Positions 9,183 to 18,466 of a DNA stretch of 64,000 nt are shown piece after piece (position 1 is the first letter of the stretch; each line of letters opens with the position of its first letter). Source of the DNA: Sulfitobacter sp. LCG007 (GTDB lineage Bacteria > Pseudomonadota > Alphaproteobacteria > Rhodobacterales > Rhodobacteraceae). The stretch is taken from positions 3,658,001 to 3,722,000 of the forward strand of contig NZ_CP161805.1 in the NCBI RefSeq assembly GCF_040801785.1. The letters are read 5' to 3'. The notes beneath the pieces were generated by a model, which was not told where the DNA came from, ran no database searches, and was given only the letters and a program-made list of their open reading frames with translations. The translations under genes and the position numbers were made by a program.

Positions 9183-9847
9183 CCGATCCAAAAGGCCTTC
9201 GCGACGATCGCTGGTACCTGTCGCTGATGTCACCCAATTCCAAGGGCCCGCAGTTCGCCTGGCTCGATCCGACCTCGATCTACATCAACGCGGCCGCCTT
9301 CAACGACCTGCTGGATGATCTCTGTGCCGAACTCGACGCGGATGACGTTGACGTGGTGGCGGGGCTGGATGCCATGGGGTTCGTGCTTGGCTCGGCCCTC
9401 GGCGCCCGGCTGAGAAAGGGTTTTCTGCCGATCCGCAAGGCAGGCAAGCTCTGCGTGGAAACCGACAAGGTCAGCTATGGAAATTACTCCGGACGAACCC
9501 AGGAGATGGAGATGCGCACGCCTGCGTTCGCGCCGGGGACCCGGGTTCTGCTGGTGGACCAATGGGTCGAGACCGGAGGAACCATGGACGGCGCCATCCG
9601 GCTGGTGGAGCGGCAGGGCGGCATTGTCGCGGGCATCGTCACCATCACCATGGAGGAGAACGAGCGCACCGCGCAATATCGCCGCGACTTCAAGGTGGTA
9701 AGCGCTGTCCTGCCCGGCTCCCGATGGCAGGATGAAGCCAACGCGCAGAGGCTGGCAAGTTTCGACACCTATTCAGCCGAACGCACTTTCCCGACCGCCG
9801 GGCGCACGCCTCCCCCTGTTCGGAAGAGTGATGCCCCTGTCTCGTGA
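9179..9847 (+). CDS. Adenine-phosphoribosyltransferase-like PRTase
   Basis: 222 aa type I phosphoribosyltransferase. The PRPP-binding loop is VLLVDQWVETGGTM (about residues 121-134), preceded by the RKGFLPIRKAGKL strand seen in Apt proteins. It would couple a free base to PRPP. It overlaps the BtpA-like gene by four bases and belongs to the same transcript. The C-terminal tail beyond about residue 195 is longer than in E. coli Apt. Which base it uses is not evident; pairing with a CodA-like deaminase suggests a base salvaged by the divergent importer. Confidence 0.8.
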   Translation: MTDPKGLRDDRWYLSLMSPNSKGPQFAWLDPTSIYINAAAFNDLLDDLCAELDADDVDVVAGLDAMGFVLGSALGARLRKGFLPIRKAGKLCVETDKVSYGNYSGRTQEMEMRTPAFAPGTRVLLVDQWVETGGTMDGAIRLVERQGGIVAGIVTITMEENERTAQYRRDFKVVSAVLPGSRWQDEANAQRLASFDTYSAERTFPTAGRTPPPVRKSDAPVS

Positions 9848-10035
9848 ATGATTTCCGGGCTACCGACGGTCCCGGCCCGAATATTACATCCTCCATCGAG
9901 ACGTGCTGTTGGTGACGTTCGCGCGGGATGGCATGTGGCATTTCCAGATACCGAGTGTTGCGGAATGCCATGCGCCGGCGTAAAGCCCATTATCGACTGA
10001 CATAAGTTTTTTTGAACTGTCGGATACATTGGCGC

Positions 10036-11538
10036 ATGAAGGTTTCGCTTCTTGGCGAGCTTCGGGTTGAGGAGGCCGGAGTCGAACTTCCCCTGCCCGC
10101 GTCGCGCAAGGCGCGGGCGCTGCTCGCCTTCCTGTTCGCGACGGCGCGGCCGCATCGACGCGAACGGCTATGCGAGATGTTCTGGGATCTGCCGGACGAT
10201 CCGCGCGCCTCGCTGCGGTGGGCGCTCACGAAACTCCGGCATGTGGTCGATCGCCCTGACCGGACGCGTATCGTCGCCGATCGTGAGCGCGTCGAGATCG
10301 ATTCAAGCGATGTCGGTGTTGATCTCTGGCTGATCCATGATGCCCTGAGGATGTCCGCGCCGATTCCGGTTGACGACCTCGAGGACATGGCGCGAAAGCT
10401 CGATGACGTTCCGTTCGATGGACTCGATGACGCCGGCAGCGATTTGTTCGAGATGTGGCTGCGCAGCGAGCGCCAGGATATCGAACAGTTGCGCGTCGCG
10501 GTCTTGCGCCGTCTCGCAACGCACCCCGAGATCGACACGCTTGCCGGGGCGAAGTGGCTGCGTCTGTGGCGCGAGGCCGATCCCGAGGGAGCCGAGGCAC
10601 ATGCCATCAGCGATGCAGCCCGGAACACGGAAGATCCACAACAGCCGATCCGGCGCGGGGTCAGCCGAAATCCGCGCCAGTCGGAAGGCCTCAAGACGCA
10701 GCGGATCGGCTTCTGCGGCGCGCGCGACGGCACCAAGATCGCCTACGCCACGGTGGGCTCGGGGCTGCCCCTGCTCAAGGCGGCGAACTGGCTGACGCAT
10801 CTGGAATTCGATTGGCAAAGTCCGATCTGGGGGCGCAGCTTTGCGGCGATTGCCCGCGACCGCAGGTTCATCCGGTATGACGAGCGCGGCTGCGGATTGT
10901 CGGACTGGAACGTCAGGGATCTGAGTTTCGACACCTTCGTCGAGGATCTGGAAACCGTCGCAGACAGGTTAGGGCTGGACCGGTTTCCGCTGGTAGGGAT
11001 CTCGCAGGGCGCGGCTGTGAGCATCGAATACGCCGTGCGTCATCCGGAACGGGTCTCAGGGTTGATCCTGATCGGCGGATATGCGGCGGGATGGCGGCAT
11101 CTGGTCGACCCCGAAGAGCAGGCGCGGCGCGAGGCAGTCATGGCCCTGACGGAGCTTGGCTGGGGCACCGACAACCCGGCCTATCGCCACATCTTCTCGC
11201 AGACCTTCATGCCGGACGCGAGCGCCGAGACGCTTGCCTGGTTCGACGAGTTCCAGCGCCAGACGACCTCACCCAAAAACGCCGCGCGTTTCCAGGAGGC
11301 GTTCGGAGATATTGATGTGCGCGACCGCCTTGCGGATGTCCGCGCGCCGACGCTGGTTCTTCATTCCAGATACGACCAGCGGATTCCACTCTCGGTCGGG
11401 CGGGCGCTGGCTGCGGGCATCCCGAACGCGCAGTTCATTCCGCTTGAAAGCCGCAACCACGTGCTCGTCGGCGACGAACCCGCCTGGCGCGTCTGCGCGG
11501 AGAGCACGGCCAGGTTTCTGGCCGAATTCGAAATCTGA
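10036..11538 (+). CDS. Winged-helix (SARP/BTAD-like) domain fused to alpha/beta hydrolase
   Basis: 500 aa fusion. Residues 1-95 resemble the DNA-binding domain of SARP-type activators (LLGELRVEEAG, then RKARALLAFLF and ALTKLRHVV). A helical segment follows, and from about residue 220 an alpha/beta hydrolase: oxyanion region YDERGCGLSD, nucleophile elbow GISQGA with Ser323, acidic residue in HSRYDQR and His in ESRNHVL. I start it at ATG 10036 rather than the in-frame TTG at 10012, since the domain begins there. The hydrolase may sense or modify a signal that controls the DNA-binding part; that is inference. No partner gene is adjacent. Confidence 0.78.
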   Translation: MKVSLLGELRVEEAGVELPLPASRKARALLAFLFATARPHRRERLCEMFWDLPDDPRASLRWALTKLRHVVDRPDRTRIVADRERVEIDSSDVGVDLWLIHDALRMSAPIPVDDLEDMARKLDDVPFDGLDDAGSDLFEMWLRSERQDIEQLRVAVLRRLATHPEIDTLAGAKWLRLWREADPEGAEAHAISDAARNTEDPQQPIRRGVSRNPRQSEGLKTQRIGFCGARDGTKIAYATVGSGLPLLKAANWLTHLEFDWQSPIWGRSFAAIARDRRFIRYDERGCGLSDWNVRDLSFDTFVEDLETVADRLGLDRFPLVGISQGAAVSIEYAVRHPERVSGLILIGGYAAGWRHLVDPEEQARREAVMALTELGWGTDNPAYRHIFSQTFMPDASAETLAWFDEFQRQTTSPKNAARFQEAFGDIDVRDRLADVRAPTLVLHSRYDQRIPLSVGRALAAGIPNAQFIPLESRNHVLVGDEPAWRVCAESTARFLAEFEI

Positions 11539-11785
11539 TCACCTCAGCCGACCGACGCGCCCGGCGCCGCGCGGCACTGAGGCGGGATGTCACTGAATCG
11601 CTTTCACGTCCGGATCGAGAACATGCCTGCCGACTGAAAAACAACGCTCAGCACTCGATATTCAATCGGTGACTGCAACGCTGGCGACCTCGGTGGAAAT
11701 CCGGATCCTGTCAGGAGCGGGGAAAGGCATGGGACCTGCGGGTTTCCGGGCGTCCACGCGCAACGTCCGCCCATGCCGCCTTTCG
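11539..11785. other. Intergenic stretch upstream of IS66
   Basis: No supported gene. It ends with the left copy of the IS66 target duplication. Confidence 0.5.
11778..11785. repeat. IS66 target-site duplication, left copy
   Basis: GCCTTTCG, repeated exactly at 14166-14173. Eight bases is the length typical of IS66 insertions. Confidence 0.93.
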
Positions 11786-11869
11786 GTAAGCGTCCGGCCT
11801 GCCCGCCCTGCCGCGTGGTGAGAGAGGCGGATAGTATCCAGCAATGATAGTGGACACTATGGTGATGGC

Positions 11870-12229
11870 GTGGCGCGTCGGACGAAGCGGCTTTGGACGG
11901 ACGCGGAGAAGCGGTCGATCTGTTTCCAGACGAGGACGCCGGGCGTTTCCGTGTCTCAGGTGGCGCGGCGCTACGCGGTGAACGCGAACCTGATCTTCAA
12001 GTGGCTGCGCGACCCCCGTTATGCGCCGGACGCCGCCTTGGTTGCGCCCCCGGAAGAGAAGGCGCGCTTTCTGCCGGTAGAGATCGTCGCGGAGACCAGG
12101 TCTGCCCCGGCAGCACCTGCCGCCGAGAACCACATCGAGATCGAGCTGGCGGGCGGTCACCGGATGCGGATCAGCGGCAGCTATGATGCTGAGGCGCTGG
12201 CGCGACTGATCCGGGGGTTGTCGATGTGA
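11870..12229 (+). CDS. tnpA: IS66 accessory protein TnpA (helix-turn-helix)
   Basis: 119 aa, GTG start. The N-terminus is the IS66 OrfA helix-turn-helix ([13 protein letters not shown] then [19 protein letters not shown]). Its stop overlaps the GTG of tnpB. It is needed for transposition in this family but is not the DDE enzyme. Confidence 0.9.
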   Translation: MARRTKRLWTDAEKRSICFQTRTPGVSVSQVARRYAVNANLIFKWLRDPRYAPDAALVAPPEEKARFLPVEIVAETRSAPAAPAAENHIEIELAGGHRMRISGSYDAEALARLIRGLSM

Positions 12230-12573
12230 TCCCCGTTCCGGCCAACACATGGGTCTGGCTGGCGGCCGGGTTGACGGACATGCGCAAGGGCTTCGCGGCC
12301 TTGGCAGCGCAGGCCGAGGCGGTGCTGAAGCAGGACCCCTTCGCCGGGCATCTGTTCGTCTTCCGTGGTCGCCGGGGTGATCTGGTCAAGGTCATCTGGT
12401 GGGATGGTCAAGGCGCCCGCATGTTTATGAAGCGGCTGGAGAGGGGACGGTTCGTCTGGCCCTCGGCCAAGGAGGGCAAGGTGGTGCTGACGCCAGCGCA
12501 ATTGTCGATGCTTCTGGAGGGCATTGACTGGCGCGCGCCGGAACGGACCTGGCGACCCCTGGCAGCGGGGTAA
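12226..12573 (+). CDS. tnpB: IS66 accessory protein TnpB
   Basis: 115 aa, IS66 Orf2 family: [20 protein letters not shown] at the N-terminus and [18 protein letters not shown] in the middle are diagnostic. Starts at GTG overlapping the tnpA stop. Confidence 0.93.
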   Translation: MIPVPANTWVWLAAGLTDMRKGFAALAAQAEAVLKQDPFAGHLFVFRGRRGDLVKVIWWDGQGARMFMKRLERGRFVWPSAKEGKVVLTPAQLSMLLEGIDWRAPERTWRPLAAG

Positions 12574-12631
12574 TCTGCCACCCTGTAAGAGAAGGATTCC
12601 CACAAGGAATACAGTGGGATAAACTCCTTGC

Positions 12632-14136
12632 ATGCTCGATCAGACCCTGACCCTGCCGGAAGACCCCGAGGAGTTGCGCAGCTTCACAGCGCGGCTCCTG
12701 GCCGAGGTCAAAGCGCAGGCGATCCTGATCGAGAAGCTGCGGCACCAACTGGCAGGCCATCGGGCGCACCGGTTCGGGGCCTCGTCCGAGACCTCCGAGC
12801 AGCTGCAACTCGCCCTTGAGACCAGCGAGGTCGCCGCCGCTGCGATGACGGCGCGTATGAAGCTGCCCGATATCGAGGAGAAGGGCAAACCCAGGCGCCG
12901 CCCGATCCCGGACCACATTCCCCGGACGGAGGTGGAACTGACTCCTGGTGCCGATGCCTGTGCCGATTGCGTCGGGCGCCTGCGCCGGATCGGTGGAGAC
13001 GTGACGGAAGAACTGGAATACGTGCCCGGGCGCTTCATCGTGAACCGGATCGTCCGGCCCCGGCTGACCTGTGCCTGCTGCGAACGGTTCATCCAGGCCC
13101 CGCTGCCCTCGCGCCCCATCGAACGTGGCCGCCCGGGGCCGGGTCTTTTGGCCCATGTGCTGGTCAGCAAGTATGCCGACCATCTTCCGCCGACCATCTT
13201 CCCTTGTATCGCCAAAGCCAGATCTTCGAGCGTGAAGGTCTCGACCTCGACAGATCGACCCTGGCCGACTGGGTTGGCAAAACGACCGCCCTGCTGGAGC
13301 CCCTCGCAGATGCCATCGGCCGCCATGTCCTGTCGGCCGAGGCCATCTTCGCGGATGACACGCCCATCAGCATGCTCGCCCCAGGCACCGGCAAGACCCA
13401 GACCGCAAGGCTCTGGACCTACGCCCGCGATGAGCGCCCTTGGGGCGGCGGCGCTCCACCCGCTGCCTGGTATCGCTTCTCCGGTGATCGCAAGGGTCAG
13501 CACCCGATGGACCATCTCGCCCGCTTCCGCGGATGGATGCATGCCGACGGCTATGCCGGGTTCGAGGACCTCTATCGGACCGGAGCGATCCGCGAGGTCG
13601 CCTGCATGACCCATGTCAGGCGCAAGTTCGTCGACATCCACCGGTCGCAGAGTTCCCCGATCGCCGAAGAGACCATCGCCACGATCGCGCAACTCTATGC
13701 CGTCGAGAAAGAGGCCAGAGGGTCGCCACCGGATGTCCGGGTCGAACTTCGCAAGGCACATGCGGCCCCGGTGTTCGACAACCTTGAGGTCTGGCTGACC
13801 CTGCAACTCACCACGATCTCTGGCAAATCCCCGCTCGCGGCCGCCATCCGCTATGCCCTGACCCACATGAAGCGCCTGCGCCCCTATCTCGGCCACGGCA
13901 TCCTCGAACTCGACAACAACGCCGCCGAACGCGGCATGCGCGCCATCGCCCTCGGCCGCAAGAACTACTTCTTCGTCGGCTCGGAGGCGGGCGGCAAGGC
14001 CGGCGCCATTGCCTACACGCTGATCGAAACGGCCAAGCTCAACGCCGTCGATCCCCACGCCTGGCTCGCCGACAGCCTAGCCCGCATCCCTGACTACAAG
14101 ATCACAAAGGTCGATGACCTCCTGCCTTGGCGCTGA
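12632..14136 (+). pseudogene. tnpC: IS66 transposase TnpC, frameshifted by a 14-bp tandem duplication
   Basis: DDE transposase of IS66. The N-terminal coiled coil and zinc-binding part (CADC, CACC) read from 12632 in one frame. The catalytic part (FADDTPISML, MTHVRRKF, LELDNNAAERGMRAIALGRKNY) reads in another frame to 14136. The shift lies at 13175-13202, where the 14 bases GCCGACCATCTTCC occur twice in tandem. Removing one copy restores ...YADHLPLYRQSQIF... and a 496-aa protein. As it stands the first frame ends at 13609, so the enzyme should be inactive unless slippage occurs. Confidence 0.92.
13175..13202. repeat. Exact 14-bp tandem duplication inside tnpC
   Basis: Two adjacent copies of GCCGACCATCTTCC (13175-13188 and 13189-13202). 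It accounts fully for the tnpC frameshift. Confidence 0.95.
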
Positions 14137-14165
14137 AACAGATAGCAATCAGACCGGACGGTTAC

Positions 14166-14173
14166 GCCTTTCG
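14166..14173. repeat. IS66 target-site duplication, right copy
   Basis: GCCTTTCG, identical to 11778-11785. Confidence 0.93.
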
Positions 14174-14513
14174 TCGCCGATCAACGGGTGAAGCAGGGAA
14201 TGTGACGATGCACGGGCCAGCCAGGAGAGCCGCATCGCGCCGGCGATGCCCGTCAGAGATCGCGTGACCCGGCCGGGTCGGCTGCGTGCCTTTGCGGCAC
14301 TCTGCTGAATCGGGCGATCGACCCTCAAGCCAATCGACACATTATACCCAGCACCATTCGAGAAAGACTGAATTCAATGAAAGATCTGCCGGAAACCAAT
14401 GCCGACGACGTCCTCGTCACGGACAGGACCATCACGAACGCCAGGACGGTGACGTTGTCCAACGGCAACATCCTCGTCGCCTGCGCGTTCCGGCTTGCAG
14501 ACGGCTCGTATTA

Positions 14514-15871
14514 ACAGGCTGCTGAAAAACGCCTCCCTCGACGCGTGTCGCGGAACATGATTCACCGTCGCCACTACGATGACGACGGAGTGCGGGATGC
14601 GTGGATCAGATCAGGTGACGGGCTCGCTGTTCAGCTACGCCGATCTCGAGGAGCGCATTGCGGCGGGACATCCGCTTCGCAAGATCAGGGCCGTCGTCAA
14701 CGATGCGTTGCGCTCGCTGGATGCCGAGTTCGACCGGCTCTACGCGGGTGAGGGCCGCCCCTCCATCGCGCCGCAACGGTTGATCCGGGCCAGCCTGCTG
14801 CAGATCCTCTACTCGGTCCGGTCCGAGCGGCAACTCATGGAGCAGATGGATTACAACCTGCTGTTCCGCTGGTTCGGGGGCCTCGGGATCGACGATGCCG
14901 TCTGGGTCCCGACCGTGTTCACGAAAAACCGCGACCGGCTGCTGACCACGGACATGTCGCGCAAGGTCGTGGCCGCCATTCTGGCGCATCGCGAGGTGGC
15001 GCCGCTGCTCTCGGACGATCATTTCTCGGTCGACGGCACCCTGGTGAAGGCCTGGGCGTCGATGAAGAGTTTCCAGCCGAAGGAAAGGGCTGCGTCCGAC
15101 GGGGACGAGGGTCCCGGAGATCCGCCAGATTCCAGTGTGCCGCCCACGTCCCCCTCTGACCAGTCCATCGCCGAGCTCGATCCAATGACCCGCCCCACAC
15201 GCCGCAACCGCAACGCCGAAGTCGACTTCCGTGGCGAACGACGCTCGAACGCGCCCCATGCTTCGATGACCGATCCGGAGGCCCGGCTGTTCAAGAAGTC
15301 CCCCGGCGCCGGCGCCATGCTGTGCTTCATGGGGCATAGCCTGATGGAAAACCGCTCCGGCCTGATCGTGCAGGCTGACCTGGCGCGGGCGGACGGCCAC
15401 GCCAAGCGGCGTGCTGCCATCGACATGCTTCACCGCCACTCGCCCGGTTCGGCCCGGCGCCTGACCCTAGCGGCAGACCGCGGTTACGACAGCGCCGACT
15501 TGGTCGCCGAGCTGCGCCAGATGGTGGTCACGCCACATCTCGCCCGGAAGTCCCGACACTCCGCCATCGACGGCAGAACCACCCGGCACCCCGGCTACGC
15601 CCAACCGCAGCGGCGCCGGAAGAAGATCGAGGAACCTTTCGGCTGGGTCAAAACCGTCGGCGGCATGACGCAGACCCTGTATCGCGGCATCGCGCGCGTG
15701 CGGGCCCGCTTCACACTGGCGATGGCGGCGTGCATCCTCGCGAGACTGCCGAGACTGCTCGCCGCCTGAGCCGGAAAGTAGCTGCCTGGGCTGCCGGTTC
15801 CCACACCAGGCTGCATCGACCTCCTGCTCGAGGGAAACCCTTCCTCACTGCTGACTTTTTCAGCGGCCTGT
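14514..15871 (+). mobile_element. IS5/IS1182-type insertion sequence inside the RTX gene
   Basis: Ends ACAGGCTGCTGAAAAA (left) and, read inward from the right, ACAGGCCGCTGAAAAA: 15 of 16 identical. Flanked by TA on both sides (or TTA), fitting a 2-3-bp target duplication. One intact transposase gene lies inside. Confidence 0.88.
14579..15769 (+). CDS. IS5-family DDE transposase
   Basis: 396 aa and intact. The N-terminal domain (HPLRKIRAVVNDALRSLDAEF, SERQLMEQMDYNLLFRWF) and the catalytic core with Asp in FSVDGTLVKAWASMKSF, Asp in ADRGYD and Glu in RRKKIEEPFGWVK give the DDE triad. C-terminus LARLPRLLAA. It is alone in its element and most likely functional, the only apparently intact transposase in this window. 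Confidence 0.92.
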   Translation: MTTECGMRGSDQVTGSLFSYADLEERIAAGHPLRKIRAVVNDALRSLDAEFDRLYAGEGRPSIAPQRLIRASLLQILYSVRSERQLMEQMDYNLLFRWFGGLGIDDAVWVPTVFTKNRDRLLTTDMSRKVVAAILAHREVAPLLSDDHFSVDGTLVKAWASMKSFQPKERAASDGDEGPGDPPDSSVPPTSPSDQSIAELDPMTRPTRRNRNAEVDFRGERRSNAPHASMTDPEARLFKKSPGAGAMLCFMGHSLMENRSGLIVQADLARADGHAKRRAAIDMLHRHSPGSARRLTLAADRGYDSADLVAELRQMVVTPHLARKSRHSAIDGRTTRHPGYAQPQRRRKKIEEPFGWVKTVGGMTQTLYRGIARVRARFTLAMAACILARLPRLLAA

Positions 15872-16752
15872 TAGATCAGGCAGCAGACCTTCGATCCCGA
15901 CTGCAACCCCCTGACCGCGCACGACCAGCCGCTCAGCCTCTATCTCAATCCCAAGACCATGGACACGGACGAGTTCGACATCGTGGCGCTGCCGAACAAC
16001 CAAGTCGCCGTCATGTACGATCAGCCCAGCAACGACGCATTCGTCATCGGCGACAACGAAAAGGATGAACCGGTCGTCAGGATCCTCACGATCTCGGAGG
16101 AAGGCCAGTCGATTTCCCACGGCCAGACCACCATAAACGTGGCCGGCCAGAGCCAGAAAAACAACGAACCCGCGATCGCCACTCTCGACGACGGCGGCTT
16201 CATGATCTTCTACGACAACGATCGCGGTGCGGGCGAGATCCGGGGCCAGCGCTACGACGAGAGCGGGGACCGGGTCGGTGATGATTTCGTGGTCTTCGAA
16301 GGGGTCGCTTCCAACCTGTCGGCCACGACATCGGAAGACGGCCGGGTCGCGGTAACATTCATCGCAGGCGCCGGCAACGACGTCATCGACGGCGGCAACA
16401 GCGACGACACCATCCGTGGCGGCGAGGGCAACGACACCCTTCATGGTGGCTCGGGCAAGGACAAGATCGTCGGGGGCGCCGGGCACGACATGATGACCGG
16501 GGGCAACGGAAAAGACGTGTTCGTCTTCTCCGAACAGAACTTCATCGGCATCATAGAGGATTTCAAGCCGGGCTCCGACAGGATCGATCTCTCGGACGTT
16601 GCAGAGATCGAGCACTTCAAGGACCTGACTGACAATCACCTGGAAGACAAGGTCATCACTGTCCTCATCGATGACGGTGCCGGTACGCTCGTGTCATTGC
16701 TTGGTGTGGACGTGGACGACCTCTCGGCCAGGGACTTCATTTTCTGAGCGAT

Positions 16753-16773
16753 GCGTCCGGTTTCTCCGGACGC
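16753..16773. terminator. Hairpin after the RTX gene
   Basis: Perfect eight-pair stem GCGTCCGG / CCGGACGC with loop TTTCT, six bases after the RTX stop. No T-run follows. Confidence 0.55.
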
Positions 16774-16774
16774 C

Positions 16775-17390
16775 TCACCACGGGTGACGCCCCTGACCGG
16801 CCGGCACGAGCGGGCCGGGATCGACGAGTCGTGGGATCAGCCCACGCCCCAGGCTCAGGACGCATGACCGGCAGATGACGGTTGCCGCGAGAGCGATGGC
16901 CGAGAGAAGGACTTTCGAACAACGGTCGTATCGGGTTGCGACGCGTCGCTGGTCCCTGAGCCTGCCGAACATGATTTCGATACGGCTGCGGCACATCTAC
17001 CGGCGCTTGTCGTATTCGACAGTCATCTTGCGCTGCTTTCGGCCAAGGATGCAGGCGCGTATTCCCCTGTCTTTCAGCTATTCGCGGAACCAATCCGCGT
17101 CATTGTCACGCTCGCCGAGCGGCCATTCGGCCTTCGGCAAGCGGCCGAGCAGGGCTCGGGCTCCGATGTAGTCACTGACGTGACAGGGCGTGATGAACAG
17201 GCTGAGCGGGCCCGCTTTCTTCACGCCCATGCTGGTCGCTGTTCGCTGTGCCTTCAGACAGGCCGCGTCCATCACGGCCGTTTTCTCCTCGCCGCGCTCC
17301 GCCGCCAGAACTGCCATGATCCGGCGGACCGTTTGCCCGCCGAACGCGATATCGAGGGCTGCTGGCGGAATAGATGCGTCGACCCAAGGT
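16775..17390 (-). pseudogene. Degenerate IS5-family (IS427-like) transposase
   Basis: Minus-strand pieces match the OrfB of IS427-like elements: MDAACLKAQRTATSMGVKK and GRLPKAEWPLGERDNDADWF in one frame, then after an in-frame TAG LKDRGIRACILGRKQRK, and after another break RIEIMFGRLRDQRRVATRYDRC. The upstream part is missing. It is a second member of the family seen at 61960-62340. Confidence 0.8.
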
Positions 17391-17393
17391 GTC

Positions 17394-17512
17394 TGGAGGA
17401 CGAGAATGCGCGCCTGAAGCAGATCTTGGCAGACCTGACCTCGGATCGTGCGATGCTTCAGGCCGCCATTCCCCGAAAGCTCCGAAGCCCGAGCGTCTGC
17501 GAGAGATATTGA
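17394..17512 (+). pseudogene. 3' fragment of an IS3-family orfA
   Basis: The frame reads LEDENARLKQILADLTSDRA then MLQAAIPRKLRSPSV, the typical C-terminal coiled coil of IS3-family OrfA. No start or orfB remains; the fragment abuts the IS5 remnant. From 17513 to 17775 I see no gene. Confidence 0.7.
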
Positions 17513-17775
17513 CCGGGATCTGGGTCGAGATCGGGTAATCCGCATCAATCCTGCAGATACGTGTGTCGAGGAAGCGTCCCGGCAAAGGCAGATCGAGGTC
17601 CGCCGCGCCGATCATGCGGCGGAACTCATGCGTGTCCCAACCTCTCGCCCCATGAGTGAAGGGACCAAGGCTGTTTGCACGGCCGGTCCACGCCCATTTT
17701 CAACCGCGCACGCGGATGTTCAGGACCGAACGGGCACCGGGACGCAGCATGTTGCGCCAACGGAAGATGCTGCCG

Positions 17776-18165
17776 CTACGTCGCGGAGAGCGGCGCGTCT
17801 GCGAAGACCGCCTTGGCCGCCATCAGCCCGTTCAGGGCTGCGGGAAAGCCCGCGTAGACCGACATCTGCATCATTATCTCGACGATCTCCTCGCGCTTTA
17901 CGCCACAGTTGATCGCGGCCTGGATGTGAACCTTGAGCTGGTTCTCTGCGGTGCCCAGCGCGCAGAGCGCCGCCACCGTCGCGATCTCGCGCTCGCGCAG
18001 GCCGAGGCCCGGACGGGACATGATATCTCCGAACGGGTACTCGAACAGATAGGTGGCGAAGTCGGGAGCAATTTCTTCGAGCGCGTCGATGACGCGTTGC
18101 CCGGCATGGCCGTCGATCCGGTCGAGCATGCGCCGGCCGCGATCCACTCTGGTTTCGCTGGTCAT
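17776..18165 (-). CDS. Carboxymuconolactone decarboxylase family protein
   Basis: 129 aa, single CMD domain of the AhpD/PcaC superfamily. The conserved helix region is LREREIATVAALCALGTAENQLKVHIQAAINCGVKREEIVEIM; it has one Cys in the position of the CMD motif rather than a CxxC pair, so a thiol-redox AhpD role is less likely than a PcaC-like one. Start at 18165 with GGAAA upstream. It follows the Atu4866-domain and SnoaL-like genes on the same strand. The substrate is unknown. Confidence 0.85.
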   Translation of the reverse strand: MTSETRVDRGRRMLDRIDGHAGQRVIDALEEIAPDFATYLFEYPFGDIMSRPGLGLREREIATVAALCALGTAENQLKVHIQAAINCGVKREEIVEIMMQMSVYAGFPAALNGLMAAKAVFADAPLSAT

Positions 18166-18223
18166 CAGATGTTTCCTTTCTGGGTATCGCGACGCGCCGT
18201 GCCACCGTGGCCCGGCTTGCTTT

Positions 18224-18466
18224 TCAATCTCGCCGAAGGATCATTCCGGCGTGGTGAAGGACGCCGTCGATGAAATCGCCGTCGGCGGTAAAGCCCGTGT
18301 CGTCCCGGTACTCGATATGGGTTCCGCTAATCTCGTAGCGGCCCTGATAGGCGCACTCGCGACGACCGCGCGCTTCGACATACCGGCCACCTGGGAGGAG
18401 CTCGTGGCGGATATGGCCGTCATCGGTGATCCAGAGCCCGGTAAAGTCGGCCAACGGGCCGCTCAT
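18224..18466 (-). CDS. Atu4866-domain small protein
   Basis: 80 aa beta-rich small protein. ADFTGLWITDDGHIRHELLP at the start and DGDFIDGVLHHAGMILRR at the end are hallmarks of the Atu4866 family. ATG 18466 overlaps the upstream stop as ATGA. An upstream in-frame start (18574) would run deep into the neighbour and is rejected. The family often sits beside NmrA-like reductases and regulators, as here. Molecular role unknown. Confidence 0.8.
   Translation of the reverse strand: MSGPLADFTGLWITDDGHIRHELLPGGRYVEARGRRECAYQGRYEISGTHIEYRDDTGFTADGDFIDGVLHHAGMILRRD

Larger units (their letters stand above)
11786..14165 (+). mobile_element. IS66-family insertion sequence, 2380 bp
   Basis: Bounded by imperfect terminal inverted repeats: GTAAGCGTCCGGCCTG at 11786-11801 and, read from the other end, GTAACCGTCCGGTCTG ending at 14165 (14 of 16 identical). 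It carries the three-gene tnpA-tnpB-tnpC set and has exact 8-bp target duplications, so the insertion is well preserved and probably recent. The tnpC reading frame is broken by a 14-bp tandem duplication. Confidence 0.95.
14377..16747 (+). pseudogene. RTX-type (hemolysin-repeat) protein gene split by an insertion sequence
   Basis: The first 45 codons (from ATG 14377, LVTDRTITNARTVTLSNGN) lie left of the IS. The rest resumes at about 15875 (IRQQTFDPDCNPLTAHDQPL) and runs to 16747. The distal part has beta-strand-rich repeats, then calcium-binding RTX nonapeptides (GAGNDVIDGG, GGEGNDTLHGG, GGAGHDMMTGG at codons near 16372-16510), ending LSARDFIF. The intact product would be about 330 aa and probably secreted by a type I system, though no ABC/HlyD genes are near. 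Joining the flanks leaves a TAG at the junction (15872-15874), so excision alone would not restore it. A distal fragment could start at ATG 15959. Confidence 0.8.
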
